Notes: generated by a model from the sequence alone, not told the origin. Counted from the first letter of the stretch, positions 41,795 to 50,577 are shown. The stretch is 64,000 bases of DNA from Arthrobacter psychrolactophilus (GCF_003219795.1 NZ_QJVC01000012.1:26669-90668); one strand, 5' to 3'. A program made the numbers and translations.

Positions 41795-43246
41795 TTAGTG
41801 CGTGTCGACCGCGCTGATCTCGGACTTGTCGCCGCTCCACTGCGTGTGGAAGGTACCTTCAGCATCGACACGGCTGTAGGTGTGAGCGCCGAAGAGGTCG
41901 CGCAGACCCTGGGTCAGTGCGGCGGGCAGGCGCTTGCGGCGCAGGCCGTCGTAGTAAGCCAGTGAGGAGGAGAACACCGGCACGGGGATACCCAGCTGGA
42001 CGGCGGTGGCAACCACACGACGCCAGGCCGGGAGGACCTCGGCGATTTCAGCCTGGAACGCCGGAGCGAACAGCAGGTTGGCCGGCTTCTCGTCAGCGGC
42101 GTAAGCCTTGGTGATGTCCTTGAGGAGCTCGGCACGGATGATGCAACCGCCACGCCACAGCGAAGCGATCTCATCCAGCTTCAGATCCCAGTTGTACTCG
42201 GTAGCTGCGCTGGTGAGCATGTCGATGCCCTGTGCGTAACTGATGAGCTTGGAAGCGTAGAGAGCCTGACGAACGTCTTCAACGAAGTCGGCACCCAGCT
42301 CAACAGCAACCTCGTGGCCGGCCAGAACTTCCTGGCCGATGGCGCGCTGATCGCGCTGTGAGGAGAGACCGCGAGCGAAAACAGACTCGGCGATGGCGGA
42401 GATGGGTGAACCCAGATCCAGGCCGGACTGAACCGTCCAGCGGCCCGTGCCCTTCTGGCCTGCGGAGTCAACGATAACGTCAACCAGCGTCTTGCCAGTC
42501 TTGGCGTCAACGTGACCCAAAACTTCAGCGGTGATTTCGATCAGGAAAGAGGCCAGCTGGCCTTCGTTCCACTTGCCGAAGATCTCTGCCTGCTCGGCCG
42601 GCTCGATGCCAGCGGCGCTGCGCAGCAGGTCGAAGGCTTCACCGATAACCTGCATGTCGGCATATTCGATGCCGTTGTGAACCATCTTGACGAAGTGGCC
42701 GGCGCCATCGGTGCCGATCCAGGCGCAGCAAGGCTGGCCGTCAACCTTCGCGGAAATCTTTTCCAGCAGCGGGCCAAGAGCATCGTAGGATTCCTTGGAA
42801 CCACCGGGCATGATGGACGGGCCCAGGAGAGCGCCTTCCTCACCACCGGAAACGCCAACGCCTACAAAGTGCAGGCCCCTCTCAGCCAGGGCAGCTTCGC
42901 GGCGGCGGGTGTCCTGGTAGTGGGAGTTGCCGCCATCAATGATGATGTCGCCTTCTTCCATGAGCGGCACGAGTGAATCAATCACGGAGTCAACCGGGCC
43001 ACCGGCCTTGACCATGATGAGCACGCGGCGCGGCTTCTCCAAAGAATCAACGAGCTCCGCCAGGGTCTCGGTGCGAACAAATTCGCCCTCGTCGCCATGT
43101 GCGCCGAGCAACGCATCAGTCTTTTCAACCGAGCGGTTGTGCAGGGCAACGGTGTATCCATTGCGGGCCAAGTTACGAGCCAAGTTCGCGCCCATAACGG
43201 CCAGACCTGTCACGCCGATCTGTGCAGTGCCAGTTTGTGCAGACAT
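41795..43246 (-). CDS. gnd: 6-phosphogluconate dehydrogenase, decarboxylating
   Basis: A 483-residue enzyme of the oxidative pentose phosphate pathway, converting 6-phosphogluconate to ribulose 5-phosphate and CO2. The Rossmann motif GVTGLAVMGANLARN, the segment DGGNSHYQDT and the signature GVSGGEEGALLGPSIMPGG are present, followed by the helical domain with SLWRGGCIIRAELL. GGAGG precedes the ATG. Its place downstream of idonate/gluconate dehydrogenases suggests a role in gluconate catabolism. It is probably separately transcribed, given a 139-nt gap. Confidence 0.97.
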   Translation of the reverse strand: MSAQTGTAQIGVTGLAVMGANLARNLARNGYTVALHNRSVEKTDALLGAHGDEGEFVRTETLAELVDSLEKPRRVLIMVKAGGPVDSVIDSLVPLMEEGDIIIDGGNSHYQDTRRREAALAERGLHFVGVGVSGGEEGALLGPSIMPGGSKESYDALGPLLEKISAKVDGQPCCAWIGTDGAGHFVKMVHNGIEYADMQVIGEAFDLLRSAAGIEPAEQAEIFGKWNEGQLASFLIEITAEVLGHVDAKTGKTLVDVIVDSAGQKGTGRWTVQSGLDLGSPISAIAESVFARGLSSQRDQRAIGQEVLAGHEVAVELGADFVEDVRQALYASKLISYAQGIDMLTSAATEYNWDLKLDEIASLWRGGCIIRAELLKDITKAYAADEKPANLLFAPAFQAEIAEVLPAWRRVVATAVQLGIPVPVFSSSLAYYDGLRRKRLPAALTQGLRDLFGAHTYSRVDAEGTFHTQWSGDKSEISAVDTH

Positions 43247-43385
43247 ACTACCTCCAGAGTAAATTGAACAGTTTCCTATAGCTTATCGTTATCGGCAGCC
43301 GTTCCCCAGCTCATTCCATGATTTGGATACGTAACATTGCGCCAACTCCATGGAAATATTGGCAATCGGATGCCAAGCATCATTC

Positions 43386-44444
43386 TTAGACACCGAAGTT
43401 GAGAAGAACTTTGCCGGAGAGGTCAGAATTTCTGGCCATGTCAAATGCCGCGAGAGCGTCATTTAGTGCGAATTCATGCGTAATAACGGGATCTACGAAC
43501 AAGGAACCGTCGGCAAGTGCGGCAATCACCTCCGCAATTTCCTCATTGAAGCGGAATGACCCCAGGAGCTCGAGCTCTCGTGTGATCGCCAAAGAGATGG
43601 CAACCGGTTGCGGTCCAGAGGGAAGCAGTCCCACCATGACGACACGGCCACCGCGCGTTGCGCCGTTGATGGCCGTCCCTAAACCAAAATGGTTCCCCGA
43701 GGATTCAATCACCACGTCGGCATCGATCGCGGCGATGGCCTCCGCGTCGGGAGCCTGCAACAGCACATCGGCTCCGACCGCGGCCGCAATTTCCAGCGGC
43801 TTGGGATGCATGTCGACGGCCGTAATATGACTCGCCCCGGCACGCTTCAACACAGCGATGGCGAGGGCGCCGATGGGACCGCACCCCACCACGAGCACTG
43901 ACTTGCCACGCACGTCGCCAGCACGAGAGGCGGCATGCCAGGCCACGCTGGCCGGTTCGATCAAGGTAGCCAGGCGCAGGGACAAGGATTCGGGCAAGAC
44001 TCGGAGCATGCGGCTAGGCAGGTTGGCGTAGCGCAGGAATGCGCCATCGGTGTGCGGATGACGGGCAGCGCTACCAAGGTAGGTGCACCCCGGAGAAAGA
44101 TTGGGCCGATCTTCCGGGTATCGCACCGTGCCCGGAGCAGGGGTGGCCGGATGCACGGCAACGTGAGTTCCCACGCGAGGCCCGGTCCCGTCAGCCGCGG
44201 CGCGGGCCACAACACCAACAACCTCGTGGCCCAGCACCATGGGATCTTTCAGAATAGATTCCCCGGCCGCGCCATGGAGCCAGTAATGCAAATCGGAGCC
44301 GCAGATGCCACCATAAGCAATCTCAATGACGGCCTCGTCGGCGCGTGGTTCCCGCACCGGCACCTGGTCAATCCGCAGATCGTCCTTACCGTGCGCCACA
44401 ACAGCCGCAGCGGTGGCGGGAAGGGTGAGCTGTTCGTTCGCCAT
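43386..44444 (-). CDS. idnD: L-idonate 5-dehydrogenase (zinc alcohol dehydrogenase family)
   Basis: A 352-residue MDR-family dehydrogenase that oxidises L-idonate to 5-keto-D-gluconate. The catalytic zinc ligands appear in GGICGSDLHYWLHG and LGHEVVGVV. The nucleotide-binding VVGCGPIGALAIAVLKRAGA follows. The structural-zinc lobe has PNLSPGCTYLGS, with fewer Cys than classic alcohol dehydrogenases, as in E. coli IdnD. The ATG directly follows the TAA of the upstream idnO, indicating coupling. Specificity between L-idonate and related polyols or aldonates remains inference. Confidence 0.9.
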   Translation of the reverse strand: MANEQLTLPATAAAVVAHGKDDLRIDQVPVREPRADEAVIEIAYGGICGSDLHYWLHGAAGESILKDPMVLGHEVVGVVARAAADGTGPRVGTHVAVHPATPAPGTVRYPEDRPNLSPGCTYLGSAARHPHTDGAFLRYANLPSRMLRVLPESLSLRLATLIEPASVAWHAASRAGDVRGKSVLVVGCGPIGALAIAVLKRAGASHITAVDMHPKPLEIAAAVGADVLLQAPDAEAIAAIDADVVIESSGNHFGLGTAINGATRGGRVVMVGLLPSGPQPVAISLAITRELELLGSFRFNEEIAEVIAALADGSLFVDPVITHEFALNDALAAFDMARNSDLSGKVLLNFGV

Positions 44445-45215
44445 TTAGACCACCACCGTCATGCCGCCATCGATGAAGATGGTCTGTCCGTTGACAAAGT
44501 TGGAGGCGTCCGAGGCCAGCCAGATTGCCGGTCCGGCAAGATCTTCCACGGTCCCCCAACGGTTAGCCGGCGTGCGTCCAAGGATCCACGCGTTGAACTT
44601 TTCGTCATCCACCAAGTTTTGCGTCATCTCGGTGTGAATGTAGCCGGGCGCGATGCCATTGATCTGCAGCCCGCCGCTGGCCCATTCGGCCGTCATGGCG
44701 CGAGTTAGATTACGCAGCCCACCCTTGGCCGCTGTGTAAGCCGCGATCGTGGGTCGGGCGAGATCTGTCTGCACGGAGCAGATGTTGATGATCTTTCCGT
44801 GTCCACGCTCCAGCATCCCGCGGGCCGCCTCGCGACCCACCAGGAAGGCGCTCGTGAGATCAGTGCTGATGACCCGATCCCAGTCCTTAATATCAAGTTC
44901 AAGCAGCGGAACCCGGTGCTGAATTCCGGCGTTGTTGACCAGAATTTCCAGCGGGCCCACGTTGCTTTCAATCCAGGCGATACCTTCTGCGGCCGCGACA
45001 TCGTTGGTCACGTCGAAAGCCACAGAGCGAATCTGCCCCTGTGAAAAATCCGCAGCCATGACGGCCTCGGCTGACGCCAGGCGCGCAGAGTCAATTCCAT
45101 GAAGCACCACGGTTGCCCCTGCCTGAGCCAGGCCACGTGCCAAAGCGTTGCCAATGCCGCGGCTTGAACCAGTCACCAGGGCCACACGGCCGGTCAGGTC
45201 AAACATTCCACTCAT
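44445..45215 (-). CDS. idnO: SDR-family gluconate 5-dehydrogenase
   Basis: A 256-residue short-chain dehydrogenase that interconverts 5-keto-gluconate and gluconate. Visible are TGSSRGIGNALA (cofactor loop), NNAGIQHR, the catalytic Ser in ICSVQTDLARP, Y-x3-K as YTAAKGG and a C-terminal GQTIFIDGGMT. Similarity in style and its place next to idnD support the IdnO assignment. The operon runs oxidoreductase (45252-46187), idnO, idnD on the minus strand. Confidence 0.9.
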   Translation of the reverse strand: MSGMFDLTGRVALVTGSSRGIGNALARGLAQAGATVVLHGIDSARLASAEAVMAADFSQGQIRSVAFDVTNDVAAAEGIAWIESNVGPLEILVNNAGIQHRVPLLELDIKDWDRVISTDLTSAFLVGREAARGMLERGHGKIINICSVQTDLARPTIAAYTAAKGGLRNLTRAMTAEWASGGLQINGIAPGYIHTEMTQNLVDDEKFNAWILGRTPANRWGTVEDLAGPAIWLASDASNFVNGQTIFIDGGMTVVV

Positions 45216-45251
45216 ATGTTTATTAGTCCTTTACTACCGAAGAAGTTTTTT

Positions 45252-46187
45252 TCAAGAAGAAGGGGTACCCAACCGGGCGACGCTTTCACGCACCACGGCC
45301 AGATCCATCTCGCCCAGGCCCTGCTCTTTTAAGGTGCCGTAAAGCGCATGGGCGGCGGTGGCCAGCGGAACGGCCGAGCCGGCGGCCTGTGCGCTCTCGA
45401 GAACGAAGGCCAGATCCTTGTGCATAAACTTGGCCGGCCCCGTGGGCGCATAGTCCTTGGCGGCAATGCGGGGACCCACAATATTGAGCACCGAGCTGCC
45501 GGCCAAGCCACCGCTGAGTACCTCGAATAGTGCGCCAACATCCATGCCCGAGCGTTCGGCGAGTTCCGCCGCTTCAGCGAGGGCCGCCGTCGTGCTTCCC
45601 ACCAAGAGTTGATTACAGGCCTTGGCCAACGAACCCGAACCCAGCTCGCCCAGCAAGCGCACCGTGGTTCCCAGGCTTGTCAAGACCGGCAGGACGGAGG
45701 CGAAGCTCGCCGCATCTCCCCCGGCCATGATCGCCAGCGTCCCCTGCTGCGCGCCAACGGTTCCGCCACTGACCGGCGCGTCGATGACGGACGCGTTGCC
45801 AGAACTAGCTCGTGCCACGTCAGCGCCGAATGTCTTGACGGCCTGAGGCGAAACACTGCTCATGACCACGACGACGGTTCCCGGCCTCGGGGGCACGGCT
45901 CGCCAGGAGTCCAAGAGCTGCTCCGTGGCATCGATGATGTAGCCAAGGTCCGGCAACATGAAGATCAAAATCGCGTGGTCTCGCAGCTCAGCGACGGACT
46001 CGGCCACGAGGGCGCCTTGCTGGCGCAGTTCGCCCACGGCTCCCGCGGAACGGTTCCAGACCGTGACGGGCCAGCCGGCTTTCACAAGGTTCGCGGCCAT
46101 GGGCGCACCCATATGTCCCAGACCAACAAATCCGAGCGTGCAGGTGGCGTCGTGTCCCGATAAAGCTGATGCAGGGGTGTGCGTCAT
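45252..46187 (-). CDS. NAD(P)-dependent oxidoreductase, beta-hydroxyacid dehydrogenase family (GarR/HIBADH-like)
   Basis: A 311-residue protein of the 3-hydroxyisobutyrate/tartronate semialdehyde/6-phosphogluconate family. The N-terminal GFVGLGHMGAPMAANLVKAG binds cofactor; DAPVSGGTVGAQQGTLAIMAGG is the substrate signature, and the catalytic Lys lies in GSLAKACNQLLVG. It is first in the minus-strand idn operon, 36 nt before idnO. It could act on tartronate semialdehyde or a sugar-acid intermediate; the substrate is not determined by the motifs. Confidence 0.88.
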   Translation of the reverse strand: MTHTPASALSGHDATCTLGFVGLGHMGAPMAANLVKAGWPVTVWNRSAGAVGELRQQGALVAESVAELRDHAILIFMLPDLGYIIDATEQLLDSWRAVPPRPGTVVVVMSSVSPQAVKTFGADVARASSGNASVIDAPVSGGTVGAQQGTLAIMAGGDAASFASVLPVLTSLGTTVRLLGELGSGSLAKACNQLLVGSTTAALAEAAELAERSGMDVGALFEVLSGGLAGSSVLNIVGPRIAAKDYAPTGPAKFMHKDLAFVLESAQAAGSAVPLATAAHALYGTLKEQGLGEMDLAVVRESVARLGTPSS

Positions 46188-46244
46188 TGCGTACCTGTCC
46201 TCACAACGTTGTTGGTGGATTTTCTCAGCGACTTATTGTCACGT

Positions 46245-46284
46245 TTGTTCAGTATTGTATCCACAATTCAGTATGATGAACATC
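46245..46284 (+). promoter_or_regulatory. putative promoter/operator between divergent sugar-acid dehydrogenase genes
   Basis: The region holds two direct copies of TTCAGTAT and a TATGAT box 7 nt before ATG 46285. TCAGTATGATG (46268-46278) is, in reverse complement, identical over 11 bases to a sequence upstream of the IclR-family gene (50266-50276), suggesting a common operator. Confidence 0.45.
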
Positions 46285-47337
46285 ATGACCACAAATAATC
46301 TCACCGTTGCGATTGCCGTCCCGCTGGAAGCCGAGCTAGTCGAGGCCATCCGAGCCGCTCACCCGGCCGTCACTGTTCTCTACGAGCCCGAGCTGCTCCC
46401 GTCGGAACGATTCCCCGCCGATCACGCCGGCGACCCAGCCTTTGTTCGTACGCCGGAGCAGGAGGCCCACTACTGGGAAGTCCTGAACAGCGCCGACGTG
46501 TTGTACGGCTTCCCCAATGAAAGCCCGGCCGGATTGGCCACCATCGCCTCGAGCCAGAAGCTGCAGTGGATTCAAGCCATGGCGGCAGGAGCCGGTGGAG
46601 CCGTCAAGGCCGCCAACCTCTCCCCCGCCGATCTGCAACGCATCACCGTCACGAGCTCCGCCGGCGTTCACGCCCTGCCGCTCGCCGAGTTTGCCATCAT
46701 GGGCGCCCTCAACGGCCTCAAGCGTACGGCTGAACTCGCCGCCGATCAGAGCGCCAAGCACTGGCCCGAACTGCGCACCCCCACGCGTTTGGCCAGCGGC
46801 TCCACCGTGGTCATCACGGGTCTGGGCGAGATTGGACTCGAGACGGCGCGTCTGGCTCGCGCCCTCGGCATGCGAGTCAGCGGCACCAAGCGCACCGTCG
46901 CCCCCATCGAGGGCATCGACAAGGTCACTGACACCGACGGCCTCCCCGAGCTAGTGGCCACGGCCGACATCGTCATCAACACCCTGCCCGGCACCCCGTA
47001 CACCGAGAAGATGATCAACGCCGAGATCTTCAACGCCATGAAGCCCGGCACCGTGCTGGTCAACGTTGGCCGCGGCACGGTCGTCGACGAGGATGCGCTG
47101 CTGTCGGCACTGAACAACGGCCAGATCTCCTACGCCTGCCTGGACGTCTTCGCCGTTGAGCCGCTGCCGGCCACGAGCCCACTCTGGGAACACCCACGCG
47201 TCATGGTCTCCCCGCACACCTCGGCCTTGAGCGCGGCCGAAAACCGTCTCATCGTCGAACGCTTCATCGACAATCTGCGCCGCTTCCAGACCGGCGAGCC
47301 CCTCCTTCACACGGTCGACCCCGTCCACTTTTACTAA
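46285..47337 (+). CDS. D-2-hydroxyacid dehydrogenase
   Basis: A 350-residue NAD(P)-dependent reductase of the D-isomer-specific 2-hydroxyacid dehydrogenase family. The Rossmann motif GLGEIGLETARLARALG is followed by NTLPGTPYTEKMIN, VNVGRGTVVDEDALL, the catalytic Glu in DVFAVEPLP and the catalytic His in VSPHTSAL. ATGs at 46273 and 46276 are possible starts, but TATGAT lies 7 nt before 46285, favouring a leaderless mRNA. It is divergent from the idn operon and may reduce a 2-keto-sugar acid, hydroxypyruvate or glyoxylate. Confidence 0.9.
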   Translation: MTTNNLTVAIAVPLEAELVEAIRAAHPAVTVLYEPELLPSERFPADHAGDPAFVRTPEQEAHYWEVLNSADVLYGFPNESPAGLATIASSQKLQWIQAMAAGAGGAVKAANLSPADLQRITVTSSAGVHALPLAEFAIMGALNGLKRTAELAADQSAKHWPELRTPTRLASGSTVVITGLGEIGLETARLARALGMRVSGTKRTVAPIEGIDKVTDTDGLPELVATADIVINTLPGTPYTEKMINAEIFNAMKPGTVLVNVGRGTVVDEDALLSALNNGQISYACLDVFAVEPLPATSPLWEHPRVMVSPHTSALSAAENRLIVERFIDNLRRFQTGEPLLHTVDPVHFY

Positions 47338-47349
47338 ACCACCGCATTC

Positions 47350-47381
47350 AAGGGGGGTCTGCCAACTGGCAGGCTCCCCTT
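47350..47381 (+). terminator. terminator after the D-2-hydroxyacid dehydrogenase gene
   Basis: Arms AAGGGG/CCCCTT and CTGCC/GGCAG form a bulged stem 12 nt after the stop codon, followed by GTGCGTTTG. Confidence 0.65.
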
Positions 47382-47402
47382 GTGCGTTTGTCTCCCCAAG
47401 TA

Positions 47403-47451
47403 CGACGGCGGATCCCTCACCTTTCGCTGGAGGGGCGGGGGTCCGCCGTCG
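47403..47451. terminator. second stem-loop with CGACGGCGGA arms
   Basis: CGACGGCGGA at 47403-47412 pairs with TCCGCCGTCG at 47442-47451. The same outer motif is found in terminators near 27377 and 62038. Confidence 0.6.
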
Positions 47452-47814
47452 AACATCTTGGCAGTAACTGGCCTACATCGAGAAGACTGGGATCCAGCCC
47501 CGCTTGTCACGGCACCGTACAAGCGGACCTCGCTCACGGCGGTTCGCCAGGTCTTCGACAACGATCCCACGATGCGCCAGTAAGCTCGGCTGCTTTGGCA
47601 CCGTTCCTCAAGAACCGGGCGCTTCCCTCCATCCCGAACTTAGCGACTCATTTGCTGGAGGCGGAACCCAAGGAGTCACTCCGCTTCCGCTCATTGACCC
47701 GCCAGATAACGCCGCTTAGAACGATCATTCGGGCACTATGTGACAACTGACTGCGGAGTCAGGCCCGCGCACCGCCGAGAATGCCCCTTTGAGCACACCG
47801 CTGGCCCTTAAACG
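47452..47814. other. intergenic stretch without a supported gene
   Basis: About 360 bases between the D-2-hydroxyacid dehydrogenase and the MHS transporter. Short frames exist on both strands but none has a ribosome binding site or family resemblance. It may be decayed coding sequence; nothing definite can be said. Confidence 0.5.
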
Positions 47815-47849
47815 CCACAGGGCGCCTGCCGGAAGCAGACGCCCTGTGG
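47815..47849 (-). terminator. terminator after the MHS transporter gene
   Basis: CCACAGGGCG/CGCCCTGTGG stem 12 nt beyond the stop, followed on the minus strand by CGTTTAAGG. Confidence 0.75.
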
Positions 47850-47861
47850 AGTGTTGCGAGT

Positions 47862-49220
47862 TTAGGACGCGTCCTCCACGAGGTTGAGGTCGCGGCCGAC
47901 CGTTTCGGGGGTGACGAAGGTCGTGGCGAAAGAGATCGAGGCAAGGACCAGCGAGTAGACCGCCAGGACCAGCCAGGACTGGTTGGTGACGGCCAGCAGG
48001 CCCGCGCCGATCATGGGGGCGAAGCCACCGGCAAAGACGGCGGAGATTTCGCGGCTCATGGCAACGCCGGTGAAGCGGTGAGTAGAGCCGAAGAGTTCAG
48101 GAAGCATGGCGCACTGCGGGCCAAGCATCGACTGCACACCGATGGAGATACCCACAACCATGACGGCCCAGACGAGCCAGACGTGACCGAGCGTGATCAT
48201 GTAGAACGCGGGGAAGGAGAAGAGTAGCTGGAACAAGGCGCCATAGCGGTAGACCTTGACACGACCCACACGATCGGACAGGGCACCGAAGAAGATGACC
48301 AGGACGGCCGAGAAACCGGCAGCAATCAGCAATCCTGCCGGGCCGATGAATTTATCGCCCTCGAACACGCCGCCCTTCATGGCCATGAAGCTCACGAGCA
48401 GGGATGAGTAAATGCTCGAGTTACCGTTTTCACCCATGCGCAGGCCGATACCAATGAGGACGTTCTTCTTGGAGTTGCGCCACAAGATGCCCAGCGGGTT
48501 CTTCGTGACGTTTTCGTGCTTCGCGAGTTCCTGGAAAACGGGGGTTTCCTTGAGCCTGAGGCGAATGTAGACGGCAACACCGATCAGCAGGATGCTGGCC
48601 AAGAAGGGCACACGCCACAGCCCACCCTCGAGGACCTCGGGGTTAGCCATGCCCAGCAGGGCGAAGGTTCCGGCGCCCAGGAGCGTCCCGATCTGGATTC
48701 CCACGAAGGGCAGTGCGGCAAAGAAGCCGCGGCGCTTGCGGGGCGCAACCTCGGAAATCAGTGTGGTGGCGCCGGCCTGCTCGGCTCCGGCGCCGAGGCC
48801 CTGGAGGATTCGCAGGATGACGAGGAGGACTGCGCCCACCATGCCAGCCTGTGAGTAGGTGGGAAGAAGGCCGATCGCGAACGATGCCGTTCCCATGAGT
48901 GCGATGGTGATCAGCAGGACGTGTTTGCGACCGAAGCGATCACCGATGTAACCAAAGAACAGTCCACCGAAGGGACGAGCCGCGAAGCCCACGCCATAGG
49001 TAGCAAAGGAGGCGATCAAGGCTCCTGAGGTACCGAGCGGGGCGAAGAACAACGGGCCAAAGATCAGGGCCGAAGCCAAACCGTAGATGTAGAAGTCGTA
49101 GTACTCAAGTGCTGAGCCAACGGAACTGGCCAACGTGGCCCGGCGCAGCTGGTCCGGGTCGACCTTCTCCTCTGCTGGCGCAGCGGCTGCTCGGTCTAAG
49201 CGAAGCGGTTGTGTAGTCAC
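47862..49220 (-). CDS. MHS-family metabolite:H+ symporter (MFS)
   Basis: A 452-residue carrier with 12 predicted helices. It has the typical metabolite:H+ symporter N-terminus: VGSALEYYDFYIYGLASALIF in helix 1, then RPFGGLFFGYIGDRFGRKHVL. The central RLKETPVFQEL before helix 7 is also diagnostic. Relatives carry shikimate, proline/betaine, citrate or alpha-ketoglutarate. Context with gluconate/idonate dehydrogenases and an IclR regulator suggests a sugar-acid or small carboxylate substrate. Confidence 0.92.
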   Translation of the reverse strand: MTTQPLRLDRAAAAPAEEKVDPDQLRRATLASSVGSALEYYDFYIYGLASALIFGPLFFAPLGTSGALIASFATYGVGFAARPFGGLFFGYIGDRFGRKHVLLITIALMGTASFAIGLLPTYSQAGMVGAVLLVILRILQGLGAGAEQAGATTLISEVAPRKRRGFFAALPFVGIQIGTLLGAGTFALLGMANPEVLEGGLWRVPFLASILLIGVAVYIRLRLKETPVFQELAKHENVTKNPLGILWRNSKKNVLIGIGLRMGENGNSSIYSSLLVSFMAMKGGVFEGDKFIGPAGLLIAAGFSAVLVIFFGALSDRVGRVKVYRYGALFQLLFSFPAFYMITLGHVWLVWAVMVVGISIGVQSMLGPQCAMLPELFGSTHRFTGVAMSREISAVFAGGFAPMIGAGLLAVTNQSWLVLAVYSLVLASISFATTFVTPETVGRDLNLVEDAS

Positions 49221-49349
49221 TGAATCTCCCTTGAAACGTACCGAACCACCATTGGTTCAGCAGGCGACAACGACCATGAGGTCGATCACTATGTTGAACA
49301 GCGTACATCAGAATGAACACTTCGCCAAGAGAAAATGTAGTTTATGTCA

Positions 49350-50177
49350 CTAGCCCATGGGATTGCCCAGCATTTTGGTCAAATCCCGCAGCTCGGCAAC
49401 CATGGCCTCGCGCTCGGCTTCGGAGAAGGTCGCCTTCAATGCGGTTACGGAAACACCCAGACTTGGCCCATGGGAACCACGGGTGGGAACGGCCACGCCA
49501 AGGCTCACCACGCCCAGCGTGGATTCCTCATCCTCGAAGGCATAGCCCTGCTCACGAATCGCCCCGAGCTGAGCCTTGAGCTCCTTGCCGGTCTTGAGGG
49601 AGTTGGCCGTCATAATGGGCAGCGCCAGATCATCAGGGAACTGCTCTTCGAGATCGTGGTCATGCAGCTTGGCTACAAGCGCCTTGCCGACAGAGCAGAG
49701 GGAGACGGGCATCTTGTCGCCGATATTCGAGGTTAGGCGAACGGCCGGGTGCCCCTCGTAGCGGGCAAGATAGATGACATTGTCACCGTCGAGCATGGCA
49801 ATACGAACTGTAGCCACCTTCAACAGCGGAGCCTGTTCACAGAAGCGATAAAACTCCTTCACCTCGTCGCGACGACTCAGGTAAGCGGCGCCGAGTTCCA
49901 CGAGCTTCACGCCCAGCGCATAATCGCTTCCCACCCTGATGATCAGCTCTGCGTCTTCTAGGGCCTGGAGCAAGTTAGAGGTCGAGGACTTCGGAATTGC
50001 CAGCTCACGAGCTAAGTCACTGAGAGTCAGGCGCCCCGTGGCCGATTCCGCCAATGCATCAAGAACAGCCGCCGCTCGCGTCACCGCTGGTGCCGGGGTG
50101 GCATTGGCCTTGGACTCGTGGCCCTTGGCCGCTTTCCGGGGCGGTGCGGTGGTAGCTTCGGTCATTACTTCGCTCAT
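49350..50177 (-). CDS. IclR-family transcriptional regulator
   Basis: A 275-residue regulator with an N-terminal winged helix (RAAAVLDALAESATGRLTLS, then PKSSTSNLLQALEDAELI) and a C-terminal IclR effector domain (RIAMLDGDNVIYLARYEG, then SLCSVGKALVAKL). About 30 Ala/Thr/Lys-rich residues precede the helix-turn-helix. It is upstream of the MHS transporter on the same strand and likely controls it and the dehydrogenase genes. A motif near 50266 shared with the D-2-hydroxyacid dehydrogenase promoter may be its operator, implying autoregulation. Confidence 0.94.
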   Translation of the reverse strand: MSEVMTEATTAPPRKAAKGHESKANATPAPAVTRAAAVLDALAESATGRLTLSDLARELAIPKSSTSNLLQALEDAELIIRVGSDYALGVKLVELGAAYLSRRDEVKEFYRFCEQAPLLKVATVRIAMLDGDNVIYLARYEGHPAVRLTSNIGDKMPVSLCSVGKALVAKLHDHDLEEQFPDDLALPIMTANSLKTGKELKAQLGAIREQGYAFEDEESTLGVVSLGVAVPTRGSHGPSLGVSVTALKATFSEAEREAMVAELRDLTKMLGNPMG

Positions 50178-50265
50178 GGATTTCCTCGACGCTGAAGGGG
50201 TGGCCCAGGGGTCTTGCGGGCCGGTTATTCCACGGCAATTCTAGTTCATTACAGTGGACAACTTC

Positions 50266-50282
50266 CATCATACTGATCAGTA
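50266..50282. promoter_or_regulatory. putative IclR operator upstream of its own gene
   Basis: CATCATACTGA (50266-50276) repeats, in reverse complement, the sequence at 46268-46278 before the D-2-hydroxyacid dehydrogenase. It overlaps the perfect 12-bp palindrome TACTGATCAGTA (50271-50282). Confidence 0.45.
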
Positions 50283-50303
50283 GTAGAGGTAGAACGTCCG
50301 GTA

Positions 50304-50332
50304 TTGTCTTTTGACTTTCGGGGCTGTATATT
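50304..50332 (+). promoter_or_regulatory. promoter of the candidate small RNA
   Basis: TTGTCT (50304-50309), a 17-nt spacer and TATATT (50327-50332). Initiation 7-8 nt later falls on the base just before the first hairpin arm. No coding gene lies downstream on this strand. Confidence 0.65.
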
Positions 50333-50339
50333 CGTTTTC

Positions 50340-50520
50340 AGACCTTCCACTGTGGCGTCCCCCAATAGCCACAGTGGAAGGTCCTCCACTTTAAAAGCCG
50401 CCCAGAAAACCAATCTGGAAATCTGGCGTGTCAGTTTGCATCTTGGCCAATCAGGCGTTATATTTTTATTACTGGTTCCCCACCACAGCGTCCCCCAATA
50501 GCTGTGGCGGGGAACCTTTC
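50340..50520 (+). ncRNA. candidate small RNA with two identical C-rich loops (6C-RNA-like)
   Basis: Two long hairpins (50341-50383 and 50474-50516) have different stems but exactly the same 11-nt loop GTCCCCCAATA, each closed by a C-G pair. Stem 1 has 15 perfect pairs plus the closing pair; stem 2 has one mismatch. A good promoter starts transcription at stem 1, and stem 2 is followed by TTTCACATTT. Two hairpins exposing C-runs are the defining architecture of actinobacterial 6C RNA, whose loops pair with G-rich mRNA sites. Here each run has five Cs and the spacer is about 90 nt. Neighbouring genes are on the other strand. Confidence 0.65.
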
Positions 50521-50577
50521 ACATTTAACTCGATCCGCAGACCGCCGAGGCAGATCCTCATGCTCGGCGGCTTCCGG

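Noticed and set aside
47382-47750. Plus-strand frame between the D-2-hydroxyacid dehydrogenase and the MHS transporter
   Set aside because: It runs through two terminator hairpins, lacks a ribosome binding site and resembles no family I know.
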